A stretch of 64,000 bases of DNA. Origin: Obelidium mucronatum. Taxonomy: Eukaryota > Chytridiomycota > Chytridiomycetes > Chytridiales > Chytriomycetaceae. Position 1 is the first letter of the stretch, and the number at the start of each line of letters is the position of its first letter. Location: contig JAIVFH010000026.1 of the NCBI GenBank assembly GCA_025765595.1, positions 1 to 64,000 on the forward strand. The letters are read 5' to 3'. Under the pieces are notes generated by a model. The model was given only the letters and a program-made list of their open reading frames with translations. It was not told the DNA's origin and did not search any database. Below are positions 1-9,146 of the stretch, one piece after another. Both the position numbers and the translations under genes were made by a program.

Positions 1-472
1 TGCCACCAGTTATTCTTGAGGATGTTTGGGAGAATTGTATTCGGAATCAGAACCCCGAATACTATGAAACTACAAAAGTTGGGTTTCTGGCAAGTGGGCT
101 AAGTCCACCCTATGCCGCAACCAATTAAGGTTGACGACAGTTATTATGACTCCTCAAGTAGTTAGAGGCTATGTTAAAACGCTCTAGGAGAAAGAAGGCT
201 AAAGTTAGCCAGAGGGCGGAAAAACAGGCCCTGGGTACCTCTAAGGCCCCTTCAGAAGTTGAGCAGAGAGTTCGCGTTGTTACTCGAAAGGGTACAACAA
301 AATCTGCTGCAACTTCAGGGTTGTCTACTAAGGCAGTAGATATATCCCCCAGTGTTGGAGTTCTGGTACAAAGAAAGTTGTGAGGAAAAAGAGCACAGCG
401 AAACCAGATACTTCTCCACTAATGACACGGCAGCATACCATGAGGACAAGGAGTGGGAAGCCTACCACACCT
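1..472 (+). pseudogene. 3' end of a Ty3/gypsy-like pol, decayed
   Basis: The first 128 bases are open in frame 3 and end at TAA, reading like the tail of a retroelement polyprotein. A basic Lys/Arg/Ser/Thr-rich stretch follows (ORF 171-383, then a second frame ending at 472 with TRSGKPTTP), as is common at the C-terminus of fungal Ty3-type Pol proteins. At least two frame changes are needed to join the pieces, so it is not intact. Assignment rests on composition and on the retroelement context around it, not on a catalytic motif. It could belong to the same broad group as the element at the right edge of the window, but I cannot align the two tails. Confidence 0.4.
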
Positions 473-1112
473 TAATAATGTCCGTTGCCATGTTATCCTT
501 TATTTTATTTTGTTTTGTTTTGTTTTATTTTGGGTTTGAGGCTGTGGAGCTCTAGTTACTAGGACGTCACTAACCGAAACCGCGATCTTTGAGGGCTTCT
601 TCTTGGTTGTACCCGTAGTTGACGGAGCAACTAGGAGGTGGTTTTTGGGGTCACTGTGAAGTTTACACCTTCACGGGAGGGGTTTTTGACTTTCCCCCTA
701 GACTACTAACTTTGACAGCATTTTTATTTATTAATTGTTATTTATTATTCTTTATTGATTTATTTGTGATTCTCTGTTTTGGGATTGTCGCGTCGATCAA
801 TAAAGATTTGGAGTTGTTGAGAATTGAAATGACCGGCATGGCGTGATGGCGACCATGTCCTTCCCAGGTCGCGTCAGTGATCGCATCTCTCACGAGCAAC
901 TTTATAAGAGAGGGCTACGTCCCTCCAAGGGGATCCTATTGTGAGTTGATCAGATTCGGTGAGTGAACGCGAGCGAAATCAGTTGTGCCAAAGGGTATTC
1001 CGGAAGATACCTGGACTTTAGTAGCTAGCGAGTATAGCGGTCTCGAGTTGGGCGAAGTAGCGCATGGGAATGATCCCAGGAAGTCGACTAGGGAGCTTTA
1101 AAGAGTCGTAGT
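473..1112. other. retroelement 3' UTR/LTR-like sequence, no gene
   Basis: A T-rich stretch (about 490-540 and 715-780) is followed by GC-richer sequence without a credible ORF. It sits between the decayed pol tail and the copia insertion, and continues across the insertion at 7051. I read it as the untranslated or LTR end of the older element, but found no matching second LTR in the window. Confidence 0.35.
1108..1112. repeat. left target-site duplication GTAGT
   Basis: These five bases abut the 5' LTR and are repeated right after the 3' LTR at 7046-7050, the expected signature of integrase-mediated insertion. Confidence 0.9.
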
Positions 1113-1478
1113 TATTAAGTTTTGTCAACTTCAACTTTATTTGTTCAGTTCTTCAGTTATCCCCGCAGTTGTACTCTATTTCTGTTTCTACCCGATCGCC
1201 GCTCGCCGACTCTATGCGTCTCTCGTTCTAAATGAGAAAATTCTCTTGGAAGCCACTCAACAATTCAAGCCACAAGACACCCAAGAACTTCCGAGACCTC
1301 GAAGGGAATTCCCCTCAATTCTCACTGTTATTCACTTCTACATTTTATTTACAATTTCTCTTTCAAATTTTGCCAATTTGGCTTGTTAAATCACAACGAC
1401 TATAAATAAAGCAATCGATTCCCTTGCTTTGGGATATCGAAGTTGATTCTATTCAATTGAACTTTAAGTTTCTTAATA
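1113..1478 (+). repeat. copia 5' LTR
   Basis: This 366-bp LTR is bounded by the inverted ends TATTAAG and CTTAATA. It contains a candidate TATA-like motif, TATAAATAAAG, near 1401. It matches the 3' LTR apart from a 2-bp indel (aagccacaag versus aagccatacaag), one C/A change and a 1-bp indel. Confidence 0.95.
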
Positions 1479-1495
1479 CGTTATCAGCACCAGCA
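1479..1495 (+). other. candidate copia primer-binding site
   Basis: CGTTATCAGCACCAGCA directly follows the 5' LTR, where the minus-strand primer tRNA anneals. The start resembles the TTATCAGCAC seen after LTRs of some copia elements. The primer tRNA was not identified. Confidence 0.4.
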
Positions 1496-1638
1496 GTCTC
1501 TGCCACTGCCGCTTCAGTTCTTCTATAACTGCTACAACATCAGCCACATCTGATCTACTGCTACTATCGCGCTACAACTTCGATCATTGAATTCTCTACT
1601 ACAGTCTTCTCTTATTACTACTACTTCCAGTTACTACT

Positions 1639-2517
1639 ATGGCCGCTCTTATGAAAATCAAGCTCCTTGTCTTCGGCAAGGATACCCACGACTTTCCAGT
1701 CTGGCACTGCCGCTTCACCGCTACTTGCGACGAAGTCCCAGGCGCAACTGCGCTTCTCACTACTGCACCGATTCTCGACAACGCCGAACAAATGGAACTC
1801 CACTCACACGTTAAAGGTCTGCTATTCAGACACCTCTCGGACACCCACCTGAACCTCGTTCGCGGTCTCGCCAACGTTATGGAAATGAACACTTACCTTG
1901 TTACTAATCATGGCACCGCCGACGCAAGCAATATCCTCGCGCTCCGCAAGGCCGCCAAGCAACTCAAGTACTCTGAGCTATCCGATCCAGACGCTCACCT
2001 CTCTGAACTCCAGACTATCTACTCGCGCATCGGCAATGGCCAACCACCTACTGGCCGCTCTCCTTGAAGAGCAAAACCACTACCGCTTCTTGAATCGTTG
2101 CCCTCTACTGGGGACGATTGGGCCACCCTTTGTGTCTGCCATCAACATTGCCCGCCGCGTTTAACAACGCACCGCCAACTTCTCAACCAGGTCGCTTTCC
2201 GGCCTTTTCGGTTCGAGCCAAGAAACCTCATTCAAGTTGCCAAGAATGAGGGCAAGGACTTCCGCTCGCAATACTCACGCGCTGCAAGCCAAGGCAGGCC
2301 CATCAAGTCCACCAACAGCGGGAAGACTCGCACTTGCCACTATTGCGGCAAAGTCGGTCACATCCGCCCCTGACTGGCCACGCTCTTCAAGCGAGCCAAA
2401 CGCTGGCTCTCGCGGTTTCCAAGCGGTTTTAGCGGTAACAACAACTCCAACTATAGCTCTAACTACAGTTCCTCTCCTACTACCAACAGCTACAACCGCA
2501 ACAACAGCCGCAGCAAA
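1639..2517 (+). pseudogene. copia gag region, frameshifted
   Basis: The likely start is the ATG at 1639. The first frame stays open to 2067 and looks like the helical N-terminal part of a copia Gag. Gag-like sequence then continues in other frames; for example, a stretch ending DDWATL lies near 2110-2130. A zinc knuckle CxxCxxxGH (CHYCGKVGH) is encoded near 2335-2362, but its fourth ligand is lost where the frame ends at TGA. A Ser/Asn/Tyr-rich tail follows. At least three single-base shifts, both gains and losses, are needed, so no full Gag can be made from this copy as written. Confidence 0.75.
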
Positions 2518-3339
2518 TAACCACCGCGGCAACAACTTCAACCGCCACCGCTCTCAGAGCCGCAGCAGCAGCCAAACCCGCTACCCAGGAAAGAGCCGCA
2601 TCAACAGCAGCTTCCTTTCCTTCTCTGCAGTCACCGATTGGTCCAACGACCATCAATCGCTGGACTACAGCAAACTCCATCACTCCGCTCTCAATCTAAT
2701 TGCACTCAGCTACGAATCAGACTCAGACTACATCTCCGACGAAGACAACTGAGGACGACCTCGAATTCTTCAGTCCCGACCACAGCAACCGCAGACTCTC
2801 CAGCTACCTGGACTCCTATTGACTCCTCTACTTCTACTACTCACACTGCCACTACTGCTACACCTACTAACACTACTACTTACTCTGCTACTTCTACTTC
2901 TACTACTACTACTCCAAATAAACCAAAGAACACAACGCTTTATTTGGAACAATCACCACTACGACCACTTCCGTTGACACCTTTATCAATCCAGCTCCGT
3001 CTGACGATCCACTCAGCCACTGGAAAGACTCTGATTACTTCCTTGAACACACGCTGCAACAACAAGTCCAGAACGCTCAAGCTGCTCTAGCCAAAGAAAT
3101 TCAGTTCATCCATCTATACTTAGAACTAAAAGATAAGGACTACTTACCAGGTACATCCCTCGTTTTCCCTGAACATGACCAAGCCAAGGTCGCCCTGGTT
3201 GCCGACGCTGTAGCCCTTAACGCTGTCGTTCCGCTTGCCCATGACGTCGATTTCCTTGATCCCGCCATTGATCCTCCAGCTGCCCTGCTCAAGTACCCCA
3301 GGTTCCTCTTTCCGCCCTTGTTTCCAAGTCCAGAACGCC

Positions 3340-3974
3340 TGCTTCAATTCCAACTTACCTTGACACTGGGGCCAGCAAGCATTTCTTCGCCCGATCCAGC
3401 GATTTTCCTGTCCAGAACACCGTTTCACGACACTGTAACAGTTGGTGGTGAGTCAAAGTGCACAATTGTGTCGAGGGGCAAGGTCGCACTTACTCCACCA
3501 GCAAACTCCAACGCCAAGACACTCGTTCTCAACGAGGTGTACCACGTTCCGCGCTTCCGTTCCAATCTTGTTTCCATGTCCGCGCTCGCAGCTCAAGGTT
3601 GCAGGTTAGTAATCGACAAGCACAAGGCCATCATCAGCCGCAACAATGAAACTGTACTTACCGCCACCGTCGACTCAAGAGGACTCTATCTAGTCGATTA
3701 CAGTCCCTCGCGCCCTCTCAGCCACGCGCTTACCACCGTCGCCACGTCACTTGAGTCGCTTCTTCACCGTCGCTTTGGTCACTGCGGCAAGGATGCGGTC
3801 AAGCGCATCATTGACTCCATGACCACTGGATCTCCTCTCGTCAAGCTCTCCATCGATCCTAAGTTCGTCTCCAGCTCCGAGTCCACCGCCGTCTGTACCA
3901 CCTGCCACCGCCGCCAACCTCCACAAGCGCCCGTTCACTCATCCGAAGGAGCGCTGCACTACCTTAGTAGGTAA
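3340..3974 (+). pseudogene. copia protease and GAG-pre-integrase region
   Basis: A retropepsin active-site motif LDTGASKHF is encoded near 3360-3390, in a different frame from the following ORF. That ORF carries the rest of the protease-like sequence and a copia GAG-pre-integrase motif: LHRRFGH near 3760 and a CxxC pair (CTTCH) near 3895. It stops at 3974, while the integrase continues in another frame from about 3952. At least two single-base frameshifts therefore separate protease, pre-integrase and integrase. Confidence 0.75.
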
Positions 3975-6633
3975 GGTTAGCGCCGATCTAGCAGGGCCAA
4001 TTCAAGTTGCTACCCACAATGGCCACCGCTTCTTCCTTATCCTCGTCGACGACGCCAGCTCGGTTATCTGGATCTACTTGCTCAAGGCCAAGTCCGAAGC
4101 TTTCGAAAGGATTGTTGAGTTTGAAGCCGCACTATACAACCAACATGGACTCACCGTTAAAGAGTACTCCACTGACGGAGGCGGCGAGTTCATTAACGCT
4201 CGCATGAAGGAGCACTGTGCCCGCAACGGCATCAAGCACTCAGTCACGGCTCCAAGCACACCGCAGCAGAACTCTCGCGCCGAGAGAGCTATCCAGACCG
4301 TCATGAACATCACGCGCGCCATTCTGCGCGACTCCAACCTTCCCAAGTTTCTATGGGGAGAAGCCGTGTTAAGCGCCGCCTATCTCGCCAACCGCACACC
4401 GAGAAAGACACTTACCACCACTCCGTTCCAAGCGTTCACCGGTAAAGTTCCTGACTGTTCCCGCCTTGTCGTCTGGGGGAGCCGCGCTTACTCCCACAAC
4501 TCCAAGACCCGCAAGCTTGACGACCGCGGGAACCTGTGCCACATCGTTGGTTTCGACTATAGAGGGAACGGTAACTACTTATGTTACGACCCACTCACCT
4601 CTCGTGTTTATCCAGCTGCCTCCGTAACCGTTCTTGAGGACACCCTAGCAGAGGACTCCAGTGACGACGACGCATCGGATTCTTCTGACGACGACACGTT
4701 CCACACCGCTCCTGGCACGCCGGTTTCTCCTTCTTCCGCTTCGTCTTCATCTTCGTTCGTTCCACCTCCTGCTCCCAACTCGTCTGGTCCCAGTTCCAGA
4801 ACCCCAACTCCAGAGCCATCTCCTCCACGACCCTCTCCAGCTCGCACCGTTAGCTTCCAGCCATCAGCAATCGCTTCGCCACCAGTTCGCCGTTCGACCC
4901 GCGACAAGCGCCCTGTCCAAAGATACAACCCATTAGCATACAATAAACCAAAGTCTAGCAACGCTCACATCGTCGGTTTCAATGCGCTCACAGCCGCAGT
5001 CTCAACTACTACTACTGACCCAGCAAGCTACCAGGAAGCCTTGCAGTCTCCCGACGCCGCCGATTGGAGAACAGCTATTCAGCAAGAACTTGAGTCACTC
5101 CAAAGAAACGGTACATGGGAGGAAACCACCCTACCTGAGAATCGAAAGGCTATTGGCTGCCGCTGGACCTTCAAGCGAAAGACAGACGCTCTCGGGAAGC
5201 CTACAAGATATAAAGGGAGGTTAGTAGGCAAGGGTTTCTCACAAGTCCAAGGTATGGATTACCACGAAACCTTCAGTCCGGTTGTTAAGATTGCGTCCAT
5301 CAAGTGTTTACTCGCCCTGGCCGCCGCTCGCGACTGGGAGATTCTGTCCTTCGATGTCAATAATGCGTTTCTTCATTCGACACTTAAAGAAGAAATTTAC
5401 ATGTCTTTTCCGGAAGGATATACGCCCGTCAACAAATCATCAAACTGCCTCCGCCTATTGAAGGGCCTCTACGGTTTAAAGCAAGCTGGAAAAGCCTGGA
5501 ACGATCACCTCAACACTCAGCTTCTTGCCATTGGATGGAACCGCCTAGTCAATGACGAATGCGTGTATGTTATTACGTATGAAGGAGTACATTGTTTCCT
5601 TTGCGTATACGTTGACGATTTAGTGTTGTTCGCCAAGGGTTTATCACGTGCCACCTTCATCTCCAACCAGCTACTCGCCGCTCTTGACCTCAACGCTCTC
5701 GGACCCCTCAAGGACTACCTAGGGATTTCTATTGTCCGCGACCGCTCTCGCAAGCTCATCCACCTGTCCCAGCCAGGCTACATTGCCAAGATCCTATCTC
5801 GGTTCGGTCAAGCCGACTGTCAAGTCGCCGCAACCCCGATGTCCGATTCCATTACCGTCCAACGCGACATGTCCGCCGTCAATCTTGGGGAACCACTGAA
5901 TCAAGAAATCAATTCTTACCGTGGTCTTGTCGGCGCTATCATGTATCTCGCAGTCTGGACTCGCCCAGACATTCTCTACGCGATCGGCGTATTGTCCCGC
6001 TTCGTCGCTGCTCCTCAACAGGGTCATTGGAATGCTGGAATCCGTCTCCTCCAGTACTTAGCCGGAACCCAAGCCCTTGGGCTTGTCTTCAACGGTAACT
6101 CCGAAGATGCTGAAACACTAATCGGATACACAGATGCCGATTGGGCTGGTTGTGTTGATACTCGAAATTCCACCTCTGGTTACGTCTACTTCTTAGCAGG
6201 CTGTCCTGTGTCTACCCGATCCAAGCTCCAGCCTACCGTTGCCACTTCTTCTATGATGGCAGAATGGACTGCAGCTTACCACGCTACCACCGAAGCAGTT
6301 TGGCTCCGCCAGCTTCTTGCGGAACTTGGTGCAACCCAGGACAAGCCCACCGTCATTTACGCCGACAACCAAGGTGCCATCGCCATTTCCAAGAACAACG
6401 AGTCTCACCAGCGATCCAAACACATGGATGTTAAGTACCGCTGCATTCGTGAACAAGTCCATGCTGGTACCATTATCATGGTCTACATTGCTACTGCCGA
6501 AATGATCGCTGATATCCTCACCAAGGCTCTACCAAGAATCAAGTTCCTTTATTTCCTCTCTTTCCTCGTTTCAAAACTCCAAAGTGACGGTAACACATCG
6601 CCTGGTGATGGAGACCGTAGCAAGGATGATTAA
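3952..6633 (+). CDS. copia integrase - reverse transcriptase - RNase H
   Basis: This is the enzymatic C-terminal part of copia Pol and is open to the TAA at 6633. The integrase core shows the first Asp in SADLAGPI, the second in STDGGGEF and the Glu in the NSRAER stretch. A long Ser/Pro/acidic linker (about 4640-4960) follows. The RVT_2 reverse transcriptase has FDVNNAFLH and the catalytic YVDD (near 5610). RNase H is recognised by YTDADWAG, the Glu in MMAEW and YADNQGA. The frame has no proper initiator and would be made only as part of a Gag-Pol precursor, which upstream frameshifts prevent in this copy. Confidence 0.92.
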   Translation, partial: RCTTLVGKVSADLAGPIQVATHNGHRFFLILVDDASSVIWIYLLKAKSEAFERIVEFEAALYNQHGLTVKEYSTDGGGEFINARMKEHCARNGIKHSVTAPSTPQQNSRAERAIQTVMNITRAILRDSNLPKFLWGEAVLSAAYLANRTPRKTLTTTPFQAFTGKVPDCSRLVVWGSRAYSHNSKTRKLDDRGNLCHIVGFDYRGNGNYLCYDPLTSRVYPAASVTVLEDTLAEDSSDDDASDSSDDDTFHTAPGTPVSPSSASSSSSFVPPPAPNSSGPSSRTPTPEPSPPRPSPARTVSFQPSAIASPPVRRSTRDKRPVQRYNPLAYNKPKSSNAHIVGFNALTAAVSTTTTDPASYQEALQSPDAADWRTAIQQELESLQRNGTWEETTLPENRKAIGCRWTFKRKTDALGKPTRYKGRLVGKGFSQVQGMDYHETFSPVVKIASIKCLLALAAARDWEILSFDVNNAFLHSTLKEEIYMSFPEGYTPVNKSSNCLRLLKGLYGLKQAGKAWNDHLNTQLLAIGWNRLVNDECVYVITYEGVHCFLCVYVDDLVLFAKGLSRATFISNQLLAALDLNALGPLKDYLGISIVRDRSRKLIHLSQPGYIAKILSRFGQADCQVAATPMSDSITVQRDMSAVNLGEPLNQEINSYRGLVGAIMYLAVWTRPDILYAIGVLSRFVAAPQQGHWNAGIRLLQYLAGTQALGLVFNGNSEDAETLIGYTDADWAGCVDTRNSTSGYVYFLAGCPVSTRSKLQPTVATSSMMAEWTAAYHATTEAVWLRQLLAELGATQDKPTVIYADNQGAIAISKNNESHQRSKHMDVKYRCIREQVHAGTIIMVYIATAEMIADILTKALPRIKFLYFLSFLVSKLQSDGNTSPGDGDRSKDD

Positions 6634-6664
6634 AACCATCTTTGACATTATTCCCTCGCTTCAC

Positions 6665-6676
6665 AAATAGGGGGAG
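6665..6676 (+). promoter_or_regulatory. copia polypurine tract
   Basis: AAATAGGGGGAG lies directly upstream of the 3' LTR, where plus-strand DNA synthesis is primed. Confidence 0.8.
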
Positions 6677-7045
6677 TATTAAGTTTTGTCAACTTCAACT
6701 TTATTTGTTCAGTTCTTCAGTTATCCCCGCAGTTGTACTCTATTTCTGTTTCTACCCGATCGCCGCTCGCCGACTCTATGCGTCTCTCGTTCTAAATGAG
6801 AAAATTCTCTTGGAAGCCACTCAACAATTCAAGCCATACAAGACACCCAAGAACTTCCGAGACATCGAAGGGAATTCCCCTCAATTCTCACTGTTATTCA
6901 CTTCTACATTTTATTTACAATTATCTCTTTCAAATTTTGCCAATTTGGCTTGTTAAATCACAACGACTATAAATAAAGCAATCGATTCCCTTGCTTTGGG
7001 ATATCGAAGTTGATTCTATTCAATTGAACTTTAAGTTTCTTAATA
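6677..7045 (+). repeat. copia 3' LTR
   Basis: This 369-bp LTR follows a polypurine tract and ends CTTAATA, directly before the right target-site repeat GTAGT. It is nearly identical to the LTR at 1113-1478. Confidence 0.95.
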
Positions 7046-7050
7046 GTAGT
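7046..7050. repeat. right target-site duplication GTAGT
   Basis: This is an exact copy of 1108-1112 and directly abuts the end of the 3' LTR. Joining the flanks at this repeat reconstructs the uninterrupted older sequence. Confidence 0.9.
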
Positions 7051-7523
7051 AGGTGTGCACCCAGTCGCTGTTGGAGAGCCTGCTATTGGGATGATGACCC
7101 AGGGTAAAGGCGACGGGTCCCACAGATCGTGCAGCCGAGCAATCAAACTAGGAGTTAGATTTAGTTTAAGGGTTGTAGGTGCGTAGGGACTTAGAGGAGT
7201 AGGGCCACCGCAGATCTCAATCTGATTGACGTGGATCCGGAAGGGGTTGCGCTGGACCGCAAACCCAATGGAACCAAAAACACTCGCGAGTGGGGTAACG
7301 TGAGTAAAGATAGGAAGATTTCATTTTATTTGGGATTCAGTTAAGTTCTGTTATTTCTTTTATTTTATTTCTTTTATTCTGTTCTTTCACTTGTTCTTCT
7401 TTTAGGATCATTATTATAATTATTCCTCGTGAGTACGCTATTGCCGCGAATTTTACTGATGAGTATCTGGGCCACTGGACCACTCATCAGGCTCAACCAA
7501 CGACCCATGCATCTGGACTATCT
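7051..7523. other. older retroelement remnant right of copia
   Basis: This continues the sequence interrupted at 1112. It has a GC-richer half (7051-7300), then a possible intron with donor GTGAGT near 7300 and acceptor TTTTAG near 7404. A short open stretch follows, to a TAA at 7537-7539 that overlaps the truncated F-box gene. I see no recognisable domain. Because it abuts that gene, it is the probable cause of the truncation. Confidence 0.35.
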
Positions 7524-7973
7524 TTATTTAAACAATAAGGAAAGACTAGGAATGTGTGACAGGTCCAGGGCCCTGAGTTTCACCAAATCATACAATTCAC
7601 GTGGAATAGCTGTAAGAGACGCGTCGCGAATGCAAATCTTGGTGAGTTTGGTTGCGATTGAAAGCGATGGAGGAATGACAGGGCTGTTGTGATAACAGCA
7701 AGGCAAATGGACCAAATCCGACGCGTTAAATTCAGAGGCTGCCACAGCTTGGTATTCTGCGGGCCAGCAGCAAAGCCAATGCGATGCTTTCGTCTTTGAT
7801 CCTTTTGCTTTGCTGAAGTTTCTTTGGCAAGCATCTCTGAAGGCAACAATATGCAAGTTTCGCGCATTGCACATTTGATTGGACGCGCGGCAAAGAAGGC
7901 GAAGCTGGAGCGAGGACGCGGCATCGCAGTATTCGATGATGTTGGCAAGGACTTCGACGGGAAATTGTGTCAT
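7524..7973 (-). pseudogene. F-box/LRR protein, truncated by retroelement
   Basis: Residues 3-45 fit an F-box (FPVEVLANIIEYCD, then LRLLCRASN), the domain that binds Skp1 in SCF ubiquitin ligases. Near the C-terminus is one leucine-rich-repeat-like unit (LTAIPRELYDLVKLRALDLS). The frame then runs 8 residues into a stop where retroelement-like sequence begins. F-box/LRR proteins usually carry many repeats, so 149 residues with a single unit looks like a gene cut off at its 3' end. The ATG at 7973 lies 80 bp from the stop of the RNase P gene on the same strand. Confidence 0.6.
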
Positions 7974-8053
7974 TTTCTCACGCTATTTAATTATTTAAAA
8001 ACTGGTGTTCGATCCATCACGAACAAACAAAAAATGGACTGCATAATTAGCCT

Positions 8054-9108
8054 TTATTCCTTCATGTCAGCATCTTCGAAGCCGCTCATATCACCGAACG
8101 AAACAAAGTCAGCCCCCATCTCCAGTTCTTTATCAGTTGGAGCATCACCAAGCTTCCATTTAACGCCTTCTGAAAGTACAGACAAGGGCTCCACTGCAAC
8201 AAATCCTTTCATTGTATCTCGTCGCGTGGCTGCCGAACGCAGTAATAGATGTGGTGAGAAACAAGTAACTTACAGCAGGAAAGTCGCCAAATCTAACCTG
8301 CATGATATAATACAGATCGACAAGATGTCGTAATTGCTTCCCGTGCACATTTGTCGGGGATTCCAAACACTTGAGCAAGGTTCATGATGTCCAGAGGCGA
8401 CCGAATATCCAGGGCTCTTGCCGCTTCACTTGAGATTATTATATTCTTTCCTCCTGTTACACGTAGGAATTGCTGAATGTTTGCGATAATATTCTTCCTG
8501 GCATTTGAGTCTAAGAGTTTTTTTACGTCTTTTTGTTACCAAACCAAAAAAGAAACCAATCCGTGCCATACCTCGAATACACGGCGCATATGCGATTTCA
8601 AAGTAGATTCCCTTCTGCACGGCCATATTGACTGTTGTCTTTTTAATGTAGAACGGCAGCTTCGACCCCAAATCCAACGAAATCAAATCAACATCGCAAT
8701 GATTTGCGGCAAACGCAAACGCCTTTTCTGTTTCAGGTTTCACAGCCAAAATGTCGTAGTTTTGCAGTTTTTGGTTAGTTGCTTCAATCTTCATGTTGAG
8801 ATTCGAGTCGTCGAGAACAATAGTCAGGCGATCGAGCAGACGGAAGGAAGAGGCATCACTACTAGAGTCCGCCTGGGATACTTCAGGTGCTAAAGTGCCG
8901 GGATTTGAGCGGGTTTCTTTGAGTTGATTTAGCTTGGAGACTGTTGTGTTTGAAGCTGCAACTTTGAAGCCAACTTGAGAAGCGAGTTTAGCATTAGGCC
9001 AGGTTTCCAATTGTGAACTTCGATTTTACATTTTTTGAGTAGTTCTACGGATGCAGTCAGTTCTGTGGGTGAGAGCTGATTCACTGGCAGATTCAAGTCA
9101 AAGTACAT
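8054..9108 (-). CDS. RPP1: RNase P/MRP protein subunit p30 (Rpp30/Rpp1)
   Basis: The product is a TIM-barrel-like protein subunit of nuclear RNase P and RNase MRP, which process tRNA 5' ends and pre-rRNA. Proposed exons (minus strand) are 9108-9030, 8973-8583, 8497-8298 and 8205-8054, giving about 273 residues against 268 in human RPP30. Family landmarks are the N-terminal MYFDLNLPV, then YDILAVKPETEKAF, CDVDLISLDL, LPFYIKK and IYFEIAYAP, and finally GGKNIIISSEAARALDIRSP with an acidic C-tail. The exon 2 donor is uncertain. GTGTAT at 8582 keeps frame. The stronger-looking GTATGG at 8571 would retain CIR but is one base out of phase. The start lies 38 bp from the next gene's stop, across a poly-T run. 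Confidence 0.85.
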
Positions 9109-9146
9109 TTTTTTTTTTTTTTAGTTTTTTTTTTTTTTTTCTTGCT

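Larger units (their letters stand above)
1113..7045 (+). mobile_element. Ty1/copia LTR retrotransposon, young insertion
   Basis: The element has two nearly identical LTRs (366 and 369 bp), each starting TATTAAG and ending CTTAATA, and is flanked by the 5-bp repeat GTAGT. The internal order is gag with a CCHC-like knuckle, aspartic protease (DTGA near 3369), GAG-pre-integrase HHCC region, integrase, reverse transcriptase (YVDD) and RNase H. Integrase before RT defines Ty1/copia. By eye the LTRs differ by one substitution and two short indels, so insertion was recent. Gag and protease carry several single-base frameshifts while the integrase-RT-RNase H part is open, which is odd for so young a copy. 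It interrupts an older gypsy-like remnant. Confidence 0.95.

Noticed and set aside
2770..2952. Ser/Arg-rich minus-strand ORF in the copia region
   Set aside because: It is the reverse complement of a low-complexity Thr/Ser linker in the copia internal region.
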